Source: Ferruginibacter sp.
GTDB taxonomy: Bacteria; Bacteroidota; Bacteroidia; Chitinophagales; Chitinophagaceae
NCBI RefSeq assembly: GCF_014377975.1
Contig: NZ_JACMOO010000301.1
Location: 1-38,979, forward strand
DNA length: 38,979 nt
Direction: 5' to 3'
Both the position numbers and the translations under genes were made by a program. Within the stretch, counting starts at the first letter, position 1; the number at the start of each line of letters is the position of its first letter. Positions 23,177 through 31,545 of this stretch are shown one piece after another. The notes under the pieces were generated by a model, which searched no databases, had not been told where the DNA came from, and worked only from the letters and a program-made list of their open reading frames with translations.

Positions 23177-25879
23177 ATGACCATTAACTTTTATTTGCGG
23201 TTTCATCTCCAATTCGGACAAACAATGTATGTTACAGGAAGCTGTAATGCTTTAGGAAATTATGATCAAACCAAAGCTATCCCATTGCAATACTTAAACG
23301 ATGAGTTTTGTAATTGCCGGATTGAAATACCTGACACAGAAACGGATTCCGCCAATATTGAATACCATTATATTTTAAAAGATGCCAATGGAAATTATAT
23401 TGTTGAAGGAAAAGATGATAAAGAGATTGATTTTACCAAAAAAAATATCATTGAGCTGGAATTAGTTGATACCTGGAACTACGCCGGTACAATTGAAAAT
23501 GCATTTTACACCAAACCATTCAGAGACGTTTTATTAAAAAACAGTAGTCCGGTTGCACACACTGAAACATCTCCTGATGTTGCGGCCACACACCTGTTTA
23601 AAGTAAAGTGCCCGTTACTTAAAGAAAATGAAGTGGTGTGTATTACGGGAAGTGGAAAAACTTTCGGCGACTGGAATACAGTAGCACCTTTACTGTTAAC
23701 TAAACAAGATAACTGGTGGATAACAAAAATTAACCTGTCCAATGGCGGTTTTGCATTGTCTTATAAATATGGTATTTATAACGTAAAAGAAAAATCATTT
23801 GTTGTATTTGAAACAGGCGATAACCGTTTATTGCCCGGCGATAGCGGCCAGCGGAAAATGACTATCCTGCATGATGGTTTTGTGCGCAGCGGTGCTGCTA
23901 ATTGGAAGGGCGCAGGAGTAGCTATTCCGGTATTTAGTTTGCGCAGCGAAAATAGTTTTGGCACAGGGGAGTTTTCTGACATAGAATTATTAGTTGACTG
24001 GGCAAAACAAACCGGGTTAAAATTAATACAACTGTTACCGGTAAACGATACCACTGCAACACATACCTGGCTTGATTCTTATCCGTATGCGGCTGTTTCG
24101 GCATTTGCTTTGCATCCTTTATTTTTAAATCTCAACAAGATAGCAGATAGCAAAAACGCGTCTATCATAAAAACGATCAAACAAAAACAAAAAGAGTTAA
24201 ATGCGTTATCCGAAGTAGATTATGAACAGGTAATGCAATATAAGTTTGACACTGTAAAAAAATTGTATCATGAACAAAAACAAGATTTCAGAAGCGATTT
24301 AAAATATGTTGAATATTTTGATTTAAACCGGCATTGGCTGGTACCATATGCTGTGTTTTGTTATTTAAGGGATAAATATAAAACAGCCGATTACAGTAAG
24401 TGGCCTGTCTGCAGTGTGTACGAAGAAAACGCCATACAAGAGCTTGCATCGACAGCCCAGACTCATTATGATGGCATTGCCCTGCATTACTTTATTCAGT
24501 ATCATCTACACCTGCAGTTAAAAGCAGCCACATTGTATGCACATAGAAATGGCATCGTGGTAAAAGGAGATTTACCCATTGGTATTTACCGGTACAGCTG
24601 TGATGCGTGGATGGCGCCGGATTTATTTAATATGGATGCACAGGCCGGGGCTCCTCCGGATGATTTTGCCGTGAAGGGACAAAACTGGGGCTTTCCTACT
24701 TACAACTGGAAAAAAATGCAGGAGGATGATTTTGCATGGTGGCGGCTGCGTTTTAAACAAATGAGTGCATATTTTGACGTATTTCGTATAGATCATATCC
24801 TGGGTTTTTTTAGAATATGGAGCATTCCTTTAGATGCCGTTGAAGGAATACTGGGGCATTTTGTACCGGCTATTCCAGTGCAGATCAGTGAACTAATTCA
24901 AAACAATATTTCTTTTCAGTATCAACGGTATTGTAAACCTTACATCACCGAGTATGTATTGCAGGAAAAATTTAAAGAGCGGGCTGATTTTGTAAAAGAA
25001 AATTTTTTAACACAGGCAGATGGCTTTTATGAACTGAAACCTGCTTTTGATACACAAAGAAAAGTAGCTGTTTATTTTAACCAGGTAACTGCAACAGACT
25101 TTACTCAACTAATTAAAAGCGGTCTTTTTGATCTTATCAGCAATATTATTTTTATTGAAGAGCCGGGCTCAGGGATGAAGCAATTTCATTTTCGCATCGG
25201 TATGGAAAATACAACTTCTTTTAGAGATCTGGATGAGAATACCAAACAAAAACTCAAAGACCTGTATGTTAGTTATTTCTTTCGCCGCCAGGATGATTTT
25301 TGGAGAAAACAGGCTATGGAAAAACTTCCGGAGTTAAAGCGCAGTACAGATATGCTGGTTTGTGGCGAAGACCTGGGTATGGTGCCGGATTGTGTGCCGG
25401 ATGTTATGCGGCAGTTAGGAGTGCTTAGCCTGGAGATACAAAGAATGCCCAAACAAACAGGCCTTATCTTTTTTCATCCCCGGGATGCACCTTATTTAAG
25501 TGTGGTTACCCCATCTACGCACGATATGAGTACAGTACGAGGCTGGTGGGAAGAAGACCCTTCCAAAACCCAATATTTTTATAACAATATGCTTGGCCAT
25601 TATGGAGCTGCACCCTTTTATTGTGAACCATACCTTAACAAAGAAATTGTATCGCAGCATCTGTATTCTCCTGCCATGTGGAGCATCTTTCAGTTGCAGG
25701 ATATTTTAGGTAGCAGCGCAGCCCTGCGAAGAAACAATCCCAATGATGAGCGCATCAATATTCCATCTGATCCTGCACATTACTGGCGATACAGAATGCA
25801 CCTTACGTTGGAAGACTTGTTAAAAGAAACTGCTTTTAATGAAGACCTTAAAAAAGATGTACAGGCAAGTGGCCGTTAA
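23177..25879 (+). CDS. malQ: 4-alpha-glucanotransferase, DPE2-like (two CBM20 domains plus GH77)
   Basis: 900 residues, far longer than the ~500-700 of ordinary MalQ. Residues about 2-105 and 133-235 are two starch-binding CBM20 modules (FGQTMYVTGSCNALGNYD; KENEVVCITGSGKTFGDWN). The GH77 catalytic domain follows from about 250 (FSLRSENSFGTGEFSDIELLVDWAKQTGLKLIQLLPVND). Catalytic residues are the nucleophile Asp539 in FRIDHILGFFRIW, the acid/base Glu in VCGEDLGMVPDCVPDVM and the transition-state Asp in STHDMSTVRGWW. This is the architecture of plant cytosolic DPE2, which transfers glucose from maltose to glycogen-like polymers. It has no signal peptide, so it acts on internal glycogen or maltodextrin. 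No other mal gene is adjacent. Confidence 0.94.
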   Translation: MTINFYLRFHLQFGQTMYVTGSCNALGNYDQTKAIPLQYLNDEFCNCRIEIPDTETDSANIEYHYILKDANGNYIVEGKDDKEIDFTKKNIIELELVDTWNYAGTIENAFYTKPFRDVLLKNSSPVAHTETSPDVAATHLFKVKCPLLKENEVVCITGSGKTFGDWNTVAPLLLTKQDNWWITKINLSNGGFALSYKYGIYNVKEKSFVVFETGDNRLLPGDSGQRKMTILHDGFVRSGAANWKGAGVAIPVFSLRSENSFGTGEFSDIELLVDWAKQTGLKLIQLLPVNDTTATHTWLDSYPYAAVSAFALHPLFLNLNKIADSKNASIIKTIKQKQKELNALSEVDYEQVMQYKFDTVKKLYHEQKQDFRSDLKYVEYFDLNRHWLVPYAVFCYLRDKYKTADYSKWPVCSVYEENAIQELASTAQTHYDGIALHYFIQYHLHLQLKAATLYAHRNGIVVKGDLPIGIYRYSCDAWMAPDLFNMDAQAGAPPDDFAVKGQNWGFPTYNWKKMQEDDFAWWRLRFKQMSAYFDVFRIDHILGFFRIWSIPLDAVEGILGHFVPAIPVQISELIQNNISFQYQRYCKPYITEYVLQEKFKERADFVKENFLTQADGFYELKPAFDTQRKVAVYFNQVTATDFTQLIKSGLFDLISNIIFIEEPGSGMKQFHFRIGMENTTSFRDLDENTKQKLKDLYVSYFFRRQDDFWRKQAMEKLPELKRSTDMLVCGEDLGMVPDCVPDVMRQLGVLSLEIQRMPKQTGLIFFHPRDAPYLSVVTPSTHDMSTVRGWWEEDPSKTQYFYNNMLGHYGAAPFYCEPYLNKEIVSQHLYSPAMWSIFQLQDILGSSAALRRNNPNDERINIPSDPAHYWRYRMHLTLEDLLKETAFNEDLKKDVQASGR

Positions 25880-25900
25880 AATTGAATGGTAGTAAAATAA

Positions 25901-25930
25901 AAAAGGATACATATTTTATATCCTTTTTTA
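25901..25930. terminator. Terminator shared by malQ and the convergent T9SS gene
   Basis: AAAAGGATA (25901-25909), loop CATATTTTA, TATCCTTTT (25919-25927) and more T. A and T runs on both sides make it plausible in both directions. Confidence 0.75.
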
Positions 25931-25951
25931 TTTTAAATGATTTCTATTTTA

Positions 25952-26956
25952 TCAATGTTTTGCAAATGGTACTGTTGTTGTTTCGCCATTTGCTGTTTCA
26001 ATGCGTACTACATAATAACCTGCTGAAAGGTTTTTCACATTCAGATTAATGATACTTTCGGAAGCAATGGTATAATCCGACTTATAAACAATTTGTCCGG
26101 CACCGGAAATAATTGAAACAGCAGCTTTTCCATTTTGTCCGGCACTGGTTTGAATATTCAGAAAATTAACAGCAGGGTTTGGAAAAATACTTACACCTGC
26201 AGTAATATTTTTACCGTTATTGATCACCGCAATAGTACTGAAAGTAATGGATCCACTTCTGTCAGTTATTTTTAAACGGTAAAAATTCAATTCTTGATAA
26301 GGGGCATTATCAGCGTAATTGTAGTACGAGTTGATAGCTAAATTACGGGCATCAATTGCTGCTCCTGCAATATTTTTAAAACTGGTACCATCACTGCTAT
26401 GCTGAATTTCATATTTCAAAATATTTATTTCTTCCGAACTTACCCATTTTAATAAATTTTTGCTACTGCTATTTTTTTCAGCAGTAAAAGAAATTAATCT
26501 AACGGGTAATGGGCTAGCCTCGGTAATGGTTAAAGTGTAACTTCCGGTTAGGGTTGGCTTTAATGTAGTTACAACGATATAATAAGTACCAGTAGTTGTA
26601 AAATCGTAGGTGAGGGCAAAATTTAAACCGGGTCCGGAATCATCATCGCCTAAAAGAACATTGGTTAATGGATTTAAAGGATCCAAACCAGGGGCACTAT
26701 ATAAAAAACCATAAGTGTCAAAGTCGCGGTTTGGTGATGTGCATGTAATTGTAACAAGCCCCGTAGCAGTTACAATATACGGGACAACTTTATAATATAC
26801 ATTGGTACCTTGCGCAGAAAGCATGGTAGGAGGCGATCCTTGATCGGGCCTGTGAAATGTTGGATCTGTTGTAGTAATGGTACCATTGTAGGGAAATTGG
26901 GCCTGAGCTAGTAAAGAACAGATAGCCAATGAACAGAGTAGTAAAGTTTTTTTCAT
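25952..26956 (-). CDS. Secreted protein with T9SS type A sorting domain
   Basis: 334 residues. Signal peptide 1-19 (SLLAQAQ). About 50-148 resembles a pre-peptidase C-terminal (PPC) beta-sandwich: NVYYKVVPYIVTATGLVTITC, DFDTYGFLYS, TTTGTYYIVVTTLKPTLTGSYTLTI. About 152-245 is an Fn3-like module (LPVRLISFTAEKN, LLKWVSSEEINILKYEIQHSSDG, FYRLKITDRSG). The last 80 residues (VSIFPNPAVNFLNIQ ... LSAGYYVVRIETANG) form a type IX secretion C-terminal signal that is removed at the cell surface. No enzyme domain is visible, so an adhesive or binding role is a guess. The minus-strand -7-like TATATTTA upstream matches the promoter consensus imperfectly. Confidence 0.88.
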   Translation of the reverse strand: MKKTLLLCSLAICSLLAQAQFPYNGTITTTDPTFHRPDQGSPPTMLSAQGTNVYYKVVPYIVTATGLVTITCTSPNRDFDTYGFLYSAPGLDPLNPLTNVLLGDDDSGPGLNFALTYDFTTTGTYYIVVTTLKPTLTGSYTLTITEASPLPVRLISFTAEKNSSSKNLLKWVSSEEINILKYEIQHSSDGTSFKNIAGAAIDARNLAINSYYNYADNAPYQELNFYRLKITDRSGSITFSTIAVINNGKNITAGVSIFPNPAVNFLNIQTSAGQNGKAAVSIISGAGQIVYKSDYTIASESIINLNVKNLSAGYYVVRIETANGETTTVPFAKH

Positions 26957-27033
26957 GGTAAGAGTGTTTAATTATTAATGAGTAAATATACTATTAAATT
27001 GCACTCAATCATAAATTTATAAAATAGATTAGA

Positions 27034-28050
27034 ATGAACATAAAGTTTAAAGAGTATCAACTATTGTTTCATCATCCATTTACTATTTCAAAGGGTACCA
27101 AAACCCACCAGCCAACCCTGGTTGTTGAGCTGGAATACTTTGGGGTAAAGGGTTACGGCGAAGCTCCTGCTATCAGTTACTATAATATTCCAGTTGAAAA
27201 AATGATTGCCGACCTGGAGCAAAAAAAGATTTTTTTGGAAAAGTTTGCCTTTTCAGATCCTGAAAGATACTGGCATTATTTGCATCATTTATTTCCGGGA
27301 AATTCGTTTTTGGTTTGTGCTTTGGACATGGCAGGATGGGATTTATACGGTAAGCTTAAAGGAAAACAACTGAATAATTTGTGGGGATTAGATACAAGTA
27401 AATCTCCGGTTACAGATTATACCATCGGTATTAATACTATTGAGAATATGGTAGCAAAAATGAAAGAAAAACCATGGCCGGTATATAAAATAAAAGTAGG
27501 AGTTCCAGGAGATATTGAAACGGTAACGGAGTTGAGAAAACATACCAACGCATTGTTTAGAGTAGATGCAAATGAAGGATGGACTGTAAAGGAAGCACTC
27601 GAAAAAATTCCTCTGTTAAAAGAGTTAGGCGTTGAAATGGTTGAGCAACCATTGGCAAAGGATAATTGGGAAGGAATGAAAATATTATTTGAAAAATCCT
27701 GCCTGCCACTTTTTGCAGATGAAAGTTGTGTTGGGGAAGCCGATGTTGAAAAATGTAGCGGCTATTTTCATGGCATCAATATCAAATTAACAAAATGCAG
27801 CGGCATTACACCTGCCCGTAGAATGATTGAAAAGGCAAGAGAATTAAATATGCGGATAATGCTTGGCTGTATGAATGAAAGTTATATAGGTACCACTGCA
27901 ATAGCACAATTAGCACCACTTGCAGACTTTATTGATATGGATGGCCCATTACTGCTGGCAGAAAATATTGGTACCGGCGTAAGCTTTGATTATGGCCGCA
28001 TCGTTTATACTAATTTGCCGGGTTTGGGCATTAATATCCATCCATTCTAA
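27034..28050 (+). CDS. Dipeptide epimerase, enolase superfamily (L-Ala-D/L-Glu epimerase-like)
   Basis: 338 residues. Capping domain about 1-125, then the barrel. The KxK catalytic lysines are Lys152 and Lys154 (YKIKVG); metal ligands are Asp178 (RVDANEGW), Glu204 (EQP) and Asp229 (ADES); the opposite lysine lies in NIKLTK (249-254). The DxD motif at 301-303 (FIDMDGP) is the one that marks dipeptide epimerases, which clamp the substrate's alpha-amino group. Such enzymes recycle murein-derived L-Ala-D-Glu or epimerise other dipeptides; the exact specificity cannot be read. It starts 77 bases from the divergent T9SS gene and ends just before the his promoter, whose -33 element begins 7 bases after its stop codon. 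Confidence 0.9.
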   Translation: MNIKFKEYQLLFHHPFTISKGTKTHQPTLVVELEYFGVKGYGEAPAISYYNIPVEKMIADLEQKKIFLEKFAFSDPERYWHYLHHLFPGNSFLVCALDMAGWDLYGKLKGKQLNNLWGLDTSKSPVTDYTIGINTIENMVAKMKEKPWPVYKIKVGVPGDIETVTELRKHTNALFRVDANEGWTVKEALEKIPLLKELGVEMVEQPLAKDNWEGMKILFEKSCLPLFADESCVGEADVEKCSGYFHGINIKLTKCSGITPARRMIEKARELNMRIMLGCMNESYIGTTAIAQLAPLADFIDMDGPLLLAENIGTGVSFDYGRIVYTNLPGLGINIHPF

Positions 28051-28056
28051 ATTTTA

Positions 28057-28088
28057 TTTGGTAAAATAATTTATCAGGCTTTACTTTG
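28057..28088 (+). promoter_or_regulatory. his operon promoter
   Basis: TTTG (28057-28060), a 21-base spacer, then TACTTTG (28082-28088) followed by TGC. This agrees with the Bacteroidota TTTG / TAnnTTTG pattern, with the -7 element one base short of a perfect match. Transcription would begin near 28093-28096, almost at the ATG of the leader peptide at 28097, so the leader message has nearly no 5' UTR. Confidence 0.6.
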
Positions 28089-28096
28089 TGCTTTCA

Positions 28097-28156
28097 ATGA
28101 AAAAAACAAGTCACATACACGATCATCATTCTTTACCGCTGGGTAAGCTATGCTGA
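28097..28156 (+). CDS. hisL: Histidine operon leader peptide
   Basis: A 19-codon ORF reading MKKTSHIHDHHSLPLGKLC, with codons 6, 8, 10 and 11 for His (CAC, CAC, CAT, CAT; 28112-28129). Four His in six codons immediately ahead of a his operon is the mark of an attenuator leader. The ribosome's progress through it would report on charged tRNA-His. His codons lie just 5' of hairpin segment 1, and the stop codon TGA (28154-28156) lies 3' of segment 2, as the mechanism needs. Seen: ORF, His run, hairpins. Known: the same arrangement in enterobacterial hisL. Inferred: translation and function here. The sequence differs from the enterobacterial peptide with seven consecutive His. Confidence 0.82.
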   Translation: MKKTSHIHDHHSLPLGKLC

Positions 28157-28218
28157 TTTGTATGTAATCAATACATAATTTCAAAAAGGGCTTACTCAAA
28201 AGGTAAGCCCTTTTATTT
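28132..28218 (+). promoter_or_regulatory. his attenuator: pause hairpin, antiterminator and terminator
   Basis: Four segments give three exclusive pairings. 1:2 is TTTACC (28132-28137) with GGTAAG (28142-28147). 2:3, the antiterminator, is TGGGTAAGCT (28140-28149) with GGCTTACTCA (28189-28198), 10 bp including two G-T pairs, with a small helper hairpin TATGTA/TACATA (28161-28177) between. 3:4, the terminator, is AAAAGGGCTTAC (28184-28195) with GTAAGCCCTTTT (28203-28214), loop of 7, then a T-rich tail. Stalling at His codons would cover segment 1 and favour 2:3, allowing transcription of hisG. Full translation covers 1 and 2 and leaves 3:4, stopping it. With no translation, 1:2 and 3:4 both form. 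Confidence 0.8.
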
Positions 28219-28271
28219 TTTAATAATGTACATAATAGGATTTCTAAAGTCTGGATAATAAAGAAAAAACA

Positions 28272-29123
28272 ATGCTAAAAATTGCAGTTCAAAAATCAGG
28301 AAGGTTGTACGAAGATTCTATCAGGCTTTTAAAAGAGTGTGGTATTGAGTTGAATAACGGAAACAAACAATTAAAGGCGGCGGCTTTTAATTTTCCGATA
28401 GAAGTATATTTTTTAAGAGATGATGATATCCCGCAGTATGTATATGATGGCGTTGCCGATATTGGTATTGTAGGGGAGAATGTATTGCTGGAAACAGCCA
28501 AAGATATTGATCTTGTTTACAGGTTAGGTTTTGGTAAATGCCGTTTAAGTATAGCCGTTCCAAAGGCAATGCTGTACAATGGATATAGTGATTTAAACGG
28601 GTTGAAAATTGCTACTACTTATTCAACGATTTTACAAAAATATTTAACCATCAATCATATTGACGCAGAAATTCACGAAATCAGCGGATCAGTAGAAATA
28701 GCGCCTGGTATAGGTTTGGCCGATGCGATCTGTGATTTGGTCAGTAGCGGAAGTACACTTTTTACCAATGGCTTAAAAGAAGTAGAAGTGTTGTTGCAAT
28801 CAGAGGCCGTACTTACCGCCAATAAAAAATTATCTGCAGAAAACAAAGTCATTCTAAACAAGTTACTGTTACGCATCAACGCCGTTAAAACAGCTAAAAA
28901 CAATAAATATATTCTGTTGAATGCTCCCAACAATCAGTTGAAAAATATCTCGTCTTTATTGCCAGGCATGAAAAGCCCCACCATTATGCCGTTGGCAGAA
29001 GAAGGTTGGAGCAGTGTACAAAGTGTGGTAAATGAAAATGATTTTTGGGAAGTAATAGAAAAATTAAAATCATTTGGTGCAGAAGGAATTATTGTATTGC
29101 CAATAGAAAAAATGATTGTGTAA
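28272..29123 (+). CDS. hisG: ATP phosphoribosyltransferase, long form
   Basis: 283 residues. First step of histidine synthesis, joining ATP and PRPP, and normally feedback-inhibited by histidine. The periplasmic-binding-like catalytic domains include VQKSGRLYEDSIRLLKECG, YDGVADIGIVGENVL, and the PRPP loop ISGSVEIAPGIGLADAICDLVSSGSTL. The extra C-terminal domain (about 205-283; LAEEGWSSVQSVV, AEGIIVLPIEKMI) makes it the hexameric long form that binds histidine itself and needs no HisZ. First structural gene after the attenuator; 36 bases to hisD. Confidence 0.97.
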   Translation: MLKIAVQKSGRLYEDSIRLLKECGIELNNGNKQLKAAAFNFPIEVYFLRDDDIPQYVYDGVADIGIVGENVLLETAKDIDLVYRLGFGKCRLSIAVPKAMLYNGYSDLNGLKIATTYSTILQKYLTINHIDAEIHEISGSVEIAPGIGLADAICDLVSSGSTLFTNGLKEVEVLLQSEAVLTANKKLSAENKVILNKLLLRINAVKTAKNNKYILLNAPNNQLKNISSLLPGMKSPTIMPLAEEGWSSVQSVVNENDFWEVIEKLKSFGAEGIIVLPIEKMIV

Positions 29124-29159
29124 AGGATAAGTTGAATTTTTTATTTTTAAAGAATAAGT

Positions 29160-30443
29160 ATGGAACAGGTTTTTATAAATCCCTTAAAAAAGGAATGGAA
29201 AGAAATATTGCGAAGACCGGCTTTTGACAGTTCATCTCTTGAAAGTATTGTAAGCCCCATTTTGCTGGACGTAAAACAAAACGGTGATACTGCAATAAAA
29301 AAATATGCTGCAAAGTTTGATGGGGTAGTGTTGAATCAGCTAAAAGTTAGTGAAGGGGAAATAAGCGATGCTGTTAAATTAGTTAGTGAGGATTTGAAAG
29401 CGGCAATTGCAATTGCAAAAAATAACATCACCGTTTTTCATGATGCGCAAAAAGAAGTTGCCAAACAAACTGAAACAACTACCGGCGTGGTGTGCTGGAG
29501 AAAATCAATCGCTATTCAAAAAGTGGGGTTGTATATTCCGGGAGGAACCGCCCCGTTATTTTCCACTTTGCTAATGTTGGGTATACCCTCTATGATTGCG
29601 GGCTGCAGCGATATAATAGTTTGTACGCCCGCTGATAAAAATGGAAAAATAAACCCGGTGGTTTTATACGTATCCCAATTAATCGGTCTGAAAAACATTT
29701 ATAAAACCGGTGGTGCACAGGCCATTGCTGCAATGGCTTATGGCACCGAAACTGTGCCGCAGGTATATAAAATTTTTGGTCCGGGTAACCAGTATGTTAC
29801 CTGCGCCAAACAATTAGTAAATAAAGAAGGCATTGCCATTGATATGCCGGCTGGTCCCAGTGAAGTAGCCGTGTATGCGGATGAAACTGCTAACCCTGTT
29901 TTTGTTGCGGCAGATTTGTTGAGCCAGGCAGAACATGGTGCAGATAGCCAGGTCGTTTTGGTATCATCATCTCAAAAAATAGTGGAGGAGGTGAAAGTTG
30001 AAATTAATAAACAACTAACTGCCTTATCAAGAAAAGATATTGCTGTAAAAGCATTAAAAAATACAAGGCTGATAGTAATGGATACAGTGGATGCCGCTTT
30101 TGATTTGCTGAATGAATACGCTGCTGAACATTTAATTATTGCATCAGACAATGCCATAGTGCTGGCTGAAAAGGTAACCAATGCAGGAAGTGTTTTCCTG
30201 GGTCATTATTCACCTGAAAGCGTTGGCGATTATGCATCCGGCACCAACCATACTTTACCAACCAACGGTTATGCAAAAGCCTACAGCGGTGTATCGCTGG
30301 ATAGTTTTTTTAAGAAGGTAACCTTTCAGCAACTAAGCAAGGAAGGCATTAAAAATATTGGTAATGCAGTTGAAATAATGGCGTCGGCTGAAGGGTTGGA
30401 TGCCCATAAGAATGCAGTGACTGTGAGGTTGGCAACGTTGTAA
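29160..30443 (+). CDS. hisD: Histidinol dehydrogenase
   Basis: 427 residues, full length. Zinc enzyme that oxidises histidinol to histidine in two NAD-dependent steps, the last of the pathway. Visible landmarks: VGLYIPGGTAPLFSTLLMLGIP, GGAQAIAAMAYGTETVPQV, KIFGPGNQYVTCAKQ, the GPSEV loop, the zinc and base residues in DLLSQAEHGADSQV (Gln, His), GHYSPESVGDYASGTNHTLPT, and the terminal DAHKNAV His. Start MEQVFINPLKKEW; 44 bases to hisC. Confidence 0.98.
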   Translation: MEQVFINPLKKEWKEILRRPAFDSSSLESIVSPILLDVKQNGDTAIKKYAAKFDGVVLNQLKVSEGEISDAVKLVSEDLKAAIAIAKNNITVFHDAQKEVAKQTETTTGVVCWRKSIAIQKVGLYIPGGTAPLFSTLLMLGIPSMIAGCSDIIVCTPADKNGKINPVVLYVSQLIGLKNIYKTGGAQAIAAMAYGTETVPQVYKIFGPGNQYVTCAKQLVNKEGIAIDMPAGPSEVAVYADETANPVFVAADLLSQAEHGADSQVVLVSSSQKIVEEVKVEINKQLTALSRKDIAVKALKNTRLIVMDTVDAAFDLLNEYAAEHLIIASDNAIVLAEKVTNAGSVFLGHYSPESVGDYASGTNHTLPTNGYAKAYSGVSLDSFFKKVTFQQLSKEGIKNIGNAVEIMASAEGLDAHKNAVTVRLATL

Positions 30444-30487
30444 TATATTTTGAAGATAAATACTAAATGAAGATAAAAATTTAATCA

Positions 30488-31540
30488 ATGCAATTTGATT
30501 TACAAAAACTGGTAAGAGATAATATTCAAAAGCTGACTCCCTATTCATCAGCCCGACATGAATTTACAGGAAAGGCATCTGTATTTTTAGATGCAAATGA
30601 AAATGCTTACGGCTCACCTTTGCCAGATAGGTTTAACCGCTATCCTGATCCTTTGCAATGGCAGTTAAAATTTCAACTGGCCAGCATTAAAGGCGTACCT
30701 GCCGAAAATGTTTTTGTAGGCAATGGCAGTGATGAAGTGATTGACCTTGCATACCGTATTTTTTGTACACCCGCTGTTGATAATGTAATTGTATGCCCCC
30801 CTACTTACGGCATGTATGAAGTAAGTGGTAACATCAATGATGTGGCCGTCAAAAAAGTAAATCTTATCAACCATTTTCAACTCAACGTGGAAGGCATCCT
30901 GGCTGCTGTAGATGACAATACCAAACTAATATTTATCTGTTCGCCAAACAATCCCACTGCAAACAATATGCGCAGGGAAGATGTTGAAGTTATATTGAAT
31001 AATTTTTCAGGTATCGTTATCATTGATGAGGCTTACATCAATTTTTCAAAGCAAAAAACATTCATACAAGAGCTTACAGAATATCCCAATCTGATTGTGA
31101 TGCAAACATTATCCAAGGCCTGGGGGCTCGCCGCATTAAGGCTGGGACTGTGTTATGCTTCAATGGATATTATTGAGCTGTTCAATAAAGTAAAACCACC
31201 TTATAACATCAATGATGCTTCCCAGCAACTGGGAGTAGCGGCTTTAAAAAATATTGATCTTGTAAATGAATGGATAAATGATGTTGTGAAGCAAAAAGAA
31301 TGGCTTATAAAAGAAATGGGTAATTTTACTTTTGTTAAAACTATTTATCCCAGTGATGCTAACTTTTTTTTAATGAAAGTAAACGATGCAGCTAAAGTGT
31401 ATACCTACTTATCAGACAATGAAGTGGTGGTACGCAATAGAAGTAAAGAGCCGGGCTGTGACAATTGTTTACGCGTAACAATCGGTACACCTGAAGAAAA
31501 TCAACAGCTCATTCAGGTATTAAAAAATTATAATCAGTAA
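30488..31540 (+). CDS. hisC: Histidinol-phosphate aminotransferase
   Basis: 350 residues, PLP fold type I aminotransferase. Converts imidazole acetol phosphate to histidinol phosphate using glutamate. Motifs: [57 protein letters not shown], and the PLP-lysine motif [14 protein letters not shown] with Lys210. The phosphate-binding Arg lies in ALRLG and the C-terminal RVTIGT provides the carboxylate Arg. Stop is 5 bases before hisB, so translation is likely coupled. Confidence 0.97.
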   Translation: MQFDLQKLVRDNIQKLTPYSSARHEFTGKASVFLDANENAYGSPLPDRFNRYPDPLQWQLKFQLASIKGVPAENVFVGNGSDEVIDLAYRIFCTPAVDNVIVCPPTYGMYEVSGNINDVAVKKVNLINHFQLNVEGILAAVDDNTKLIFICSPNNPTANNMRREDVEVILNNFSGIVIIDEAYINFSKQKTFIQELTEYPNLIVMQTLSKAWGLAALRLGLCYASMDIIELFNKVKPPYNINDASQQLGVAALKNIDLVNEWINDVVKQKEWLIKEMGNFTFVKTIYPSDANFFLMKVNDAAKVYTYLSDNEVVVRNRSKEPGCDNCLRVTIGTPEENQQLIQVLKNYNQ

Positions 31541-31545
31541 AAAAT

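Noticed and set aside
28089..28271. T-box or other riboswitch ahead of hisG
   Set aside because: There is no T-box-like sequence or specifier stem. The His-rich ORF with exclusive hairpins explains the region better.
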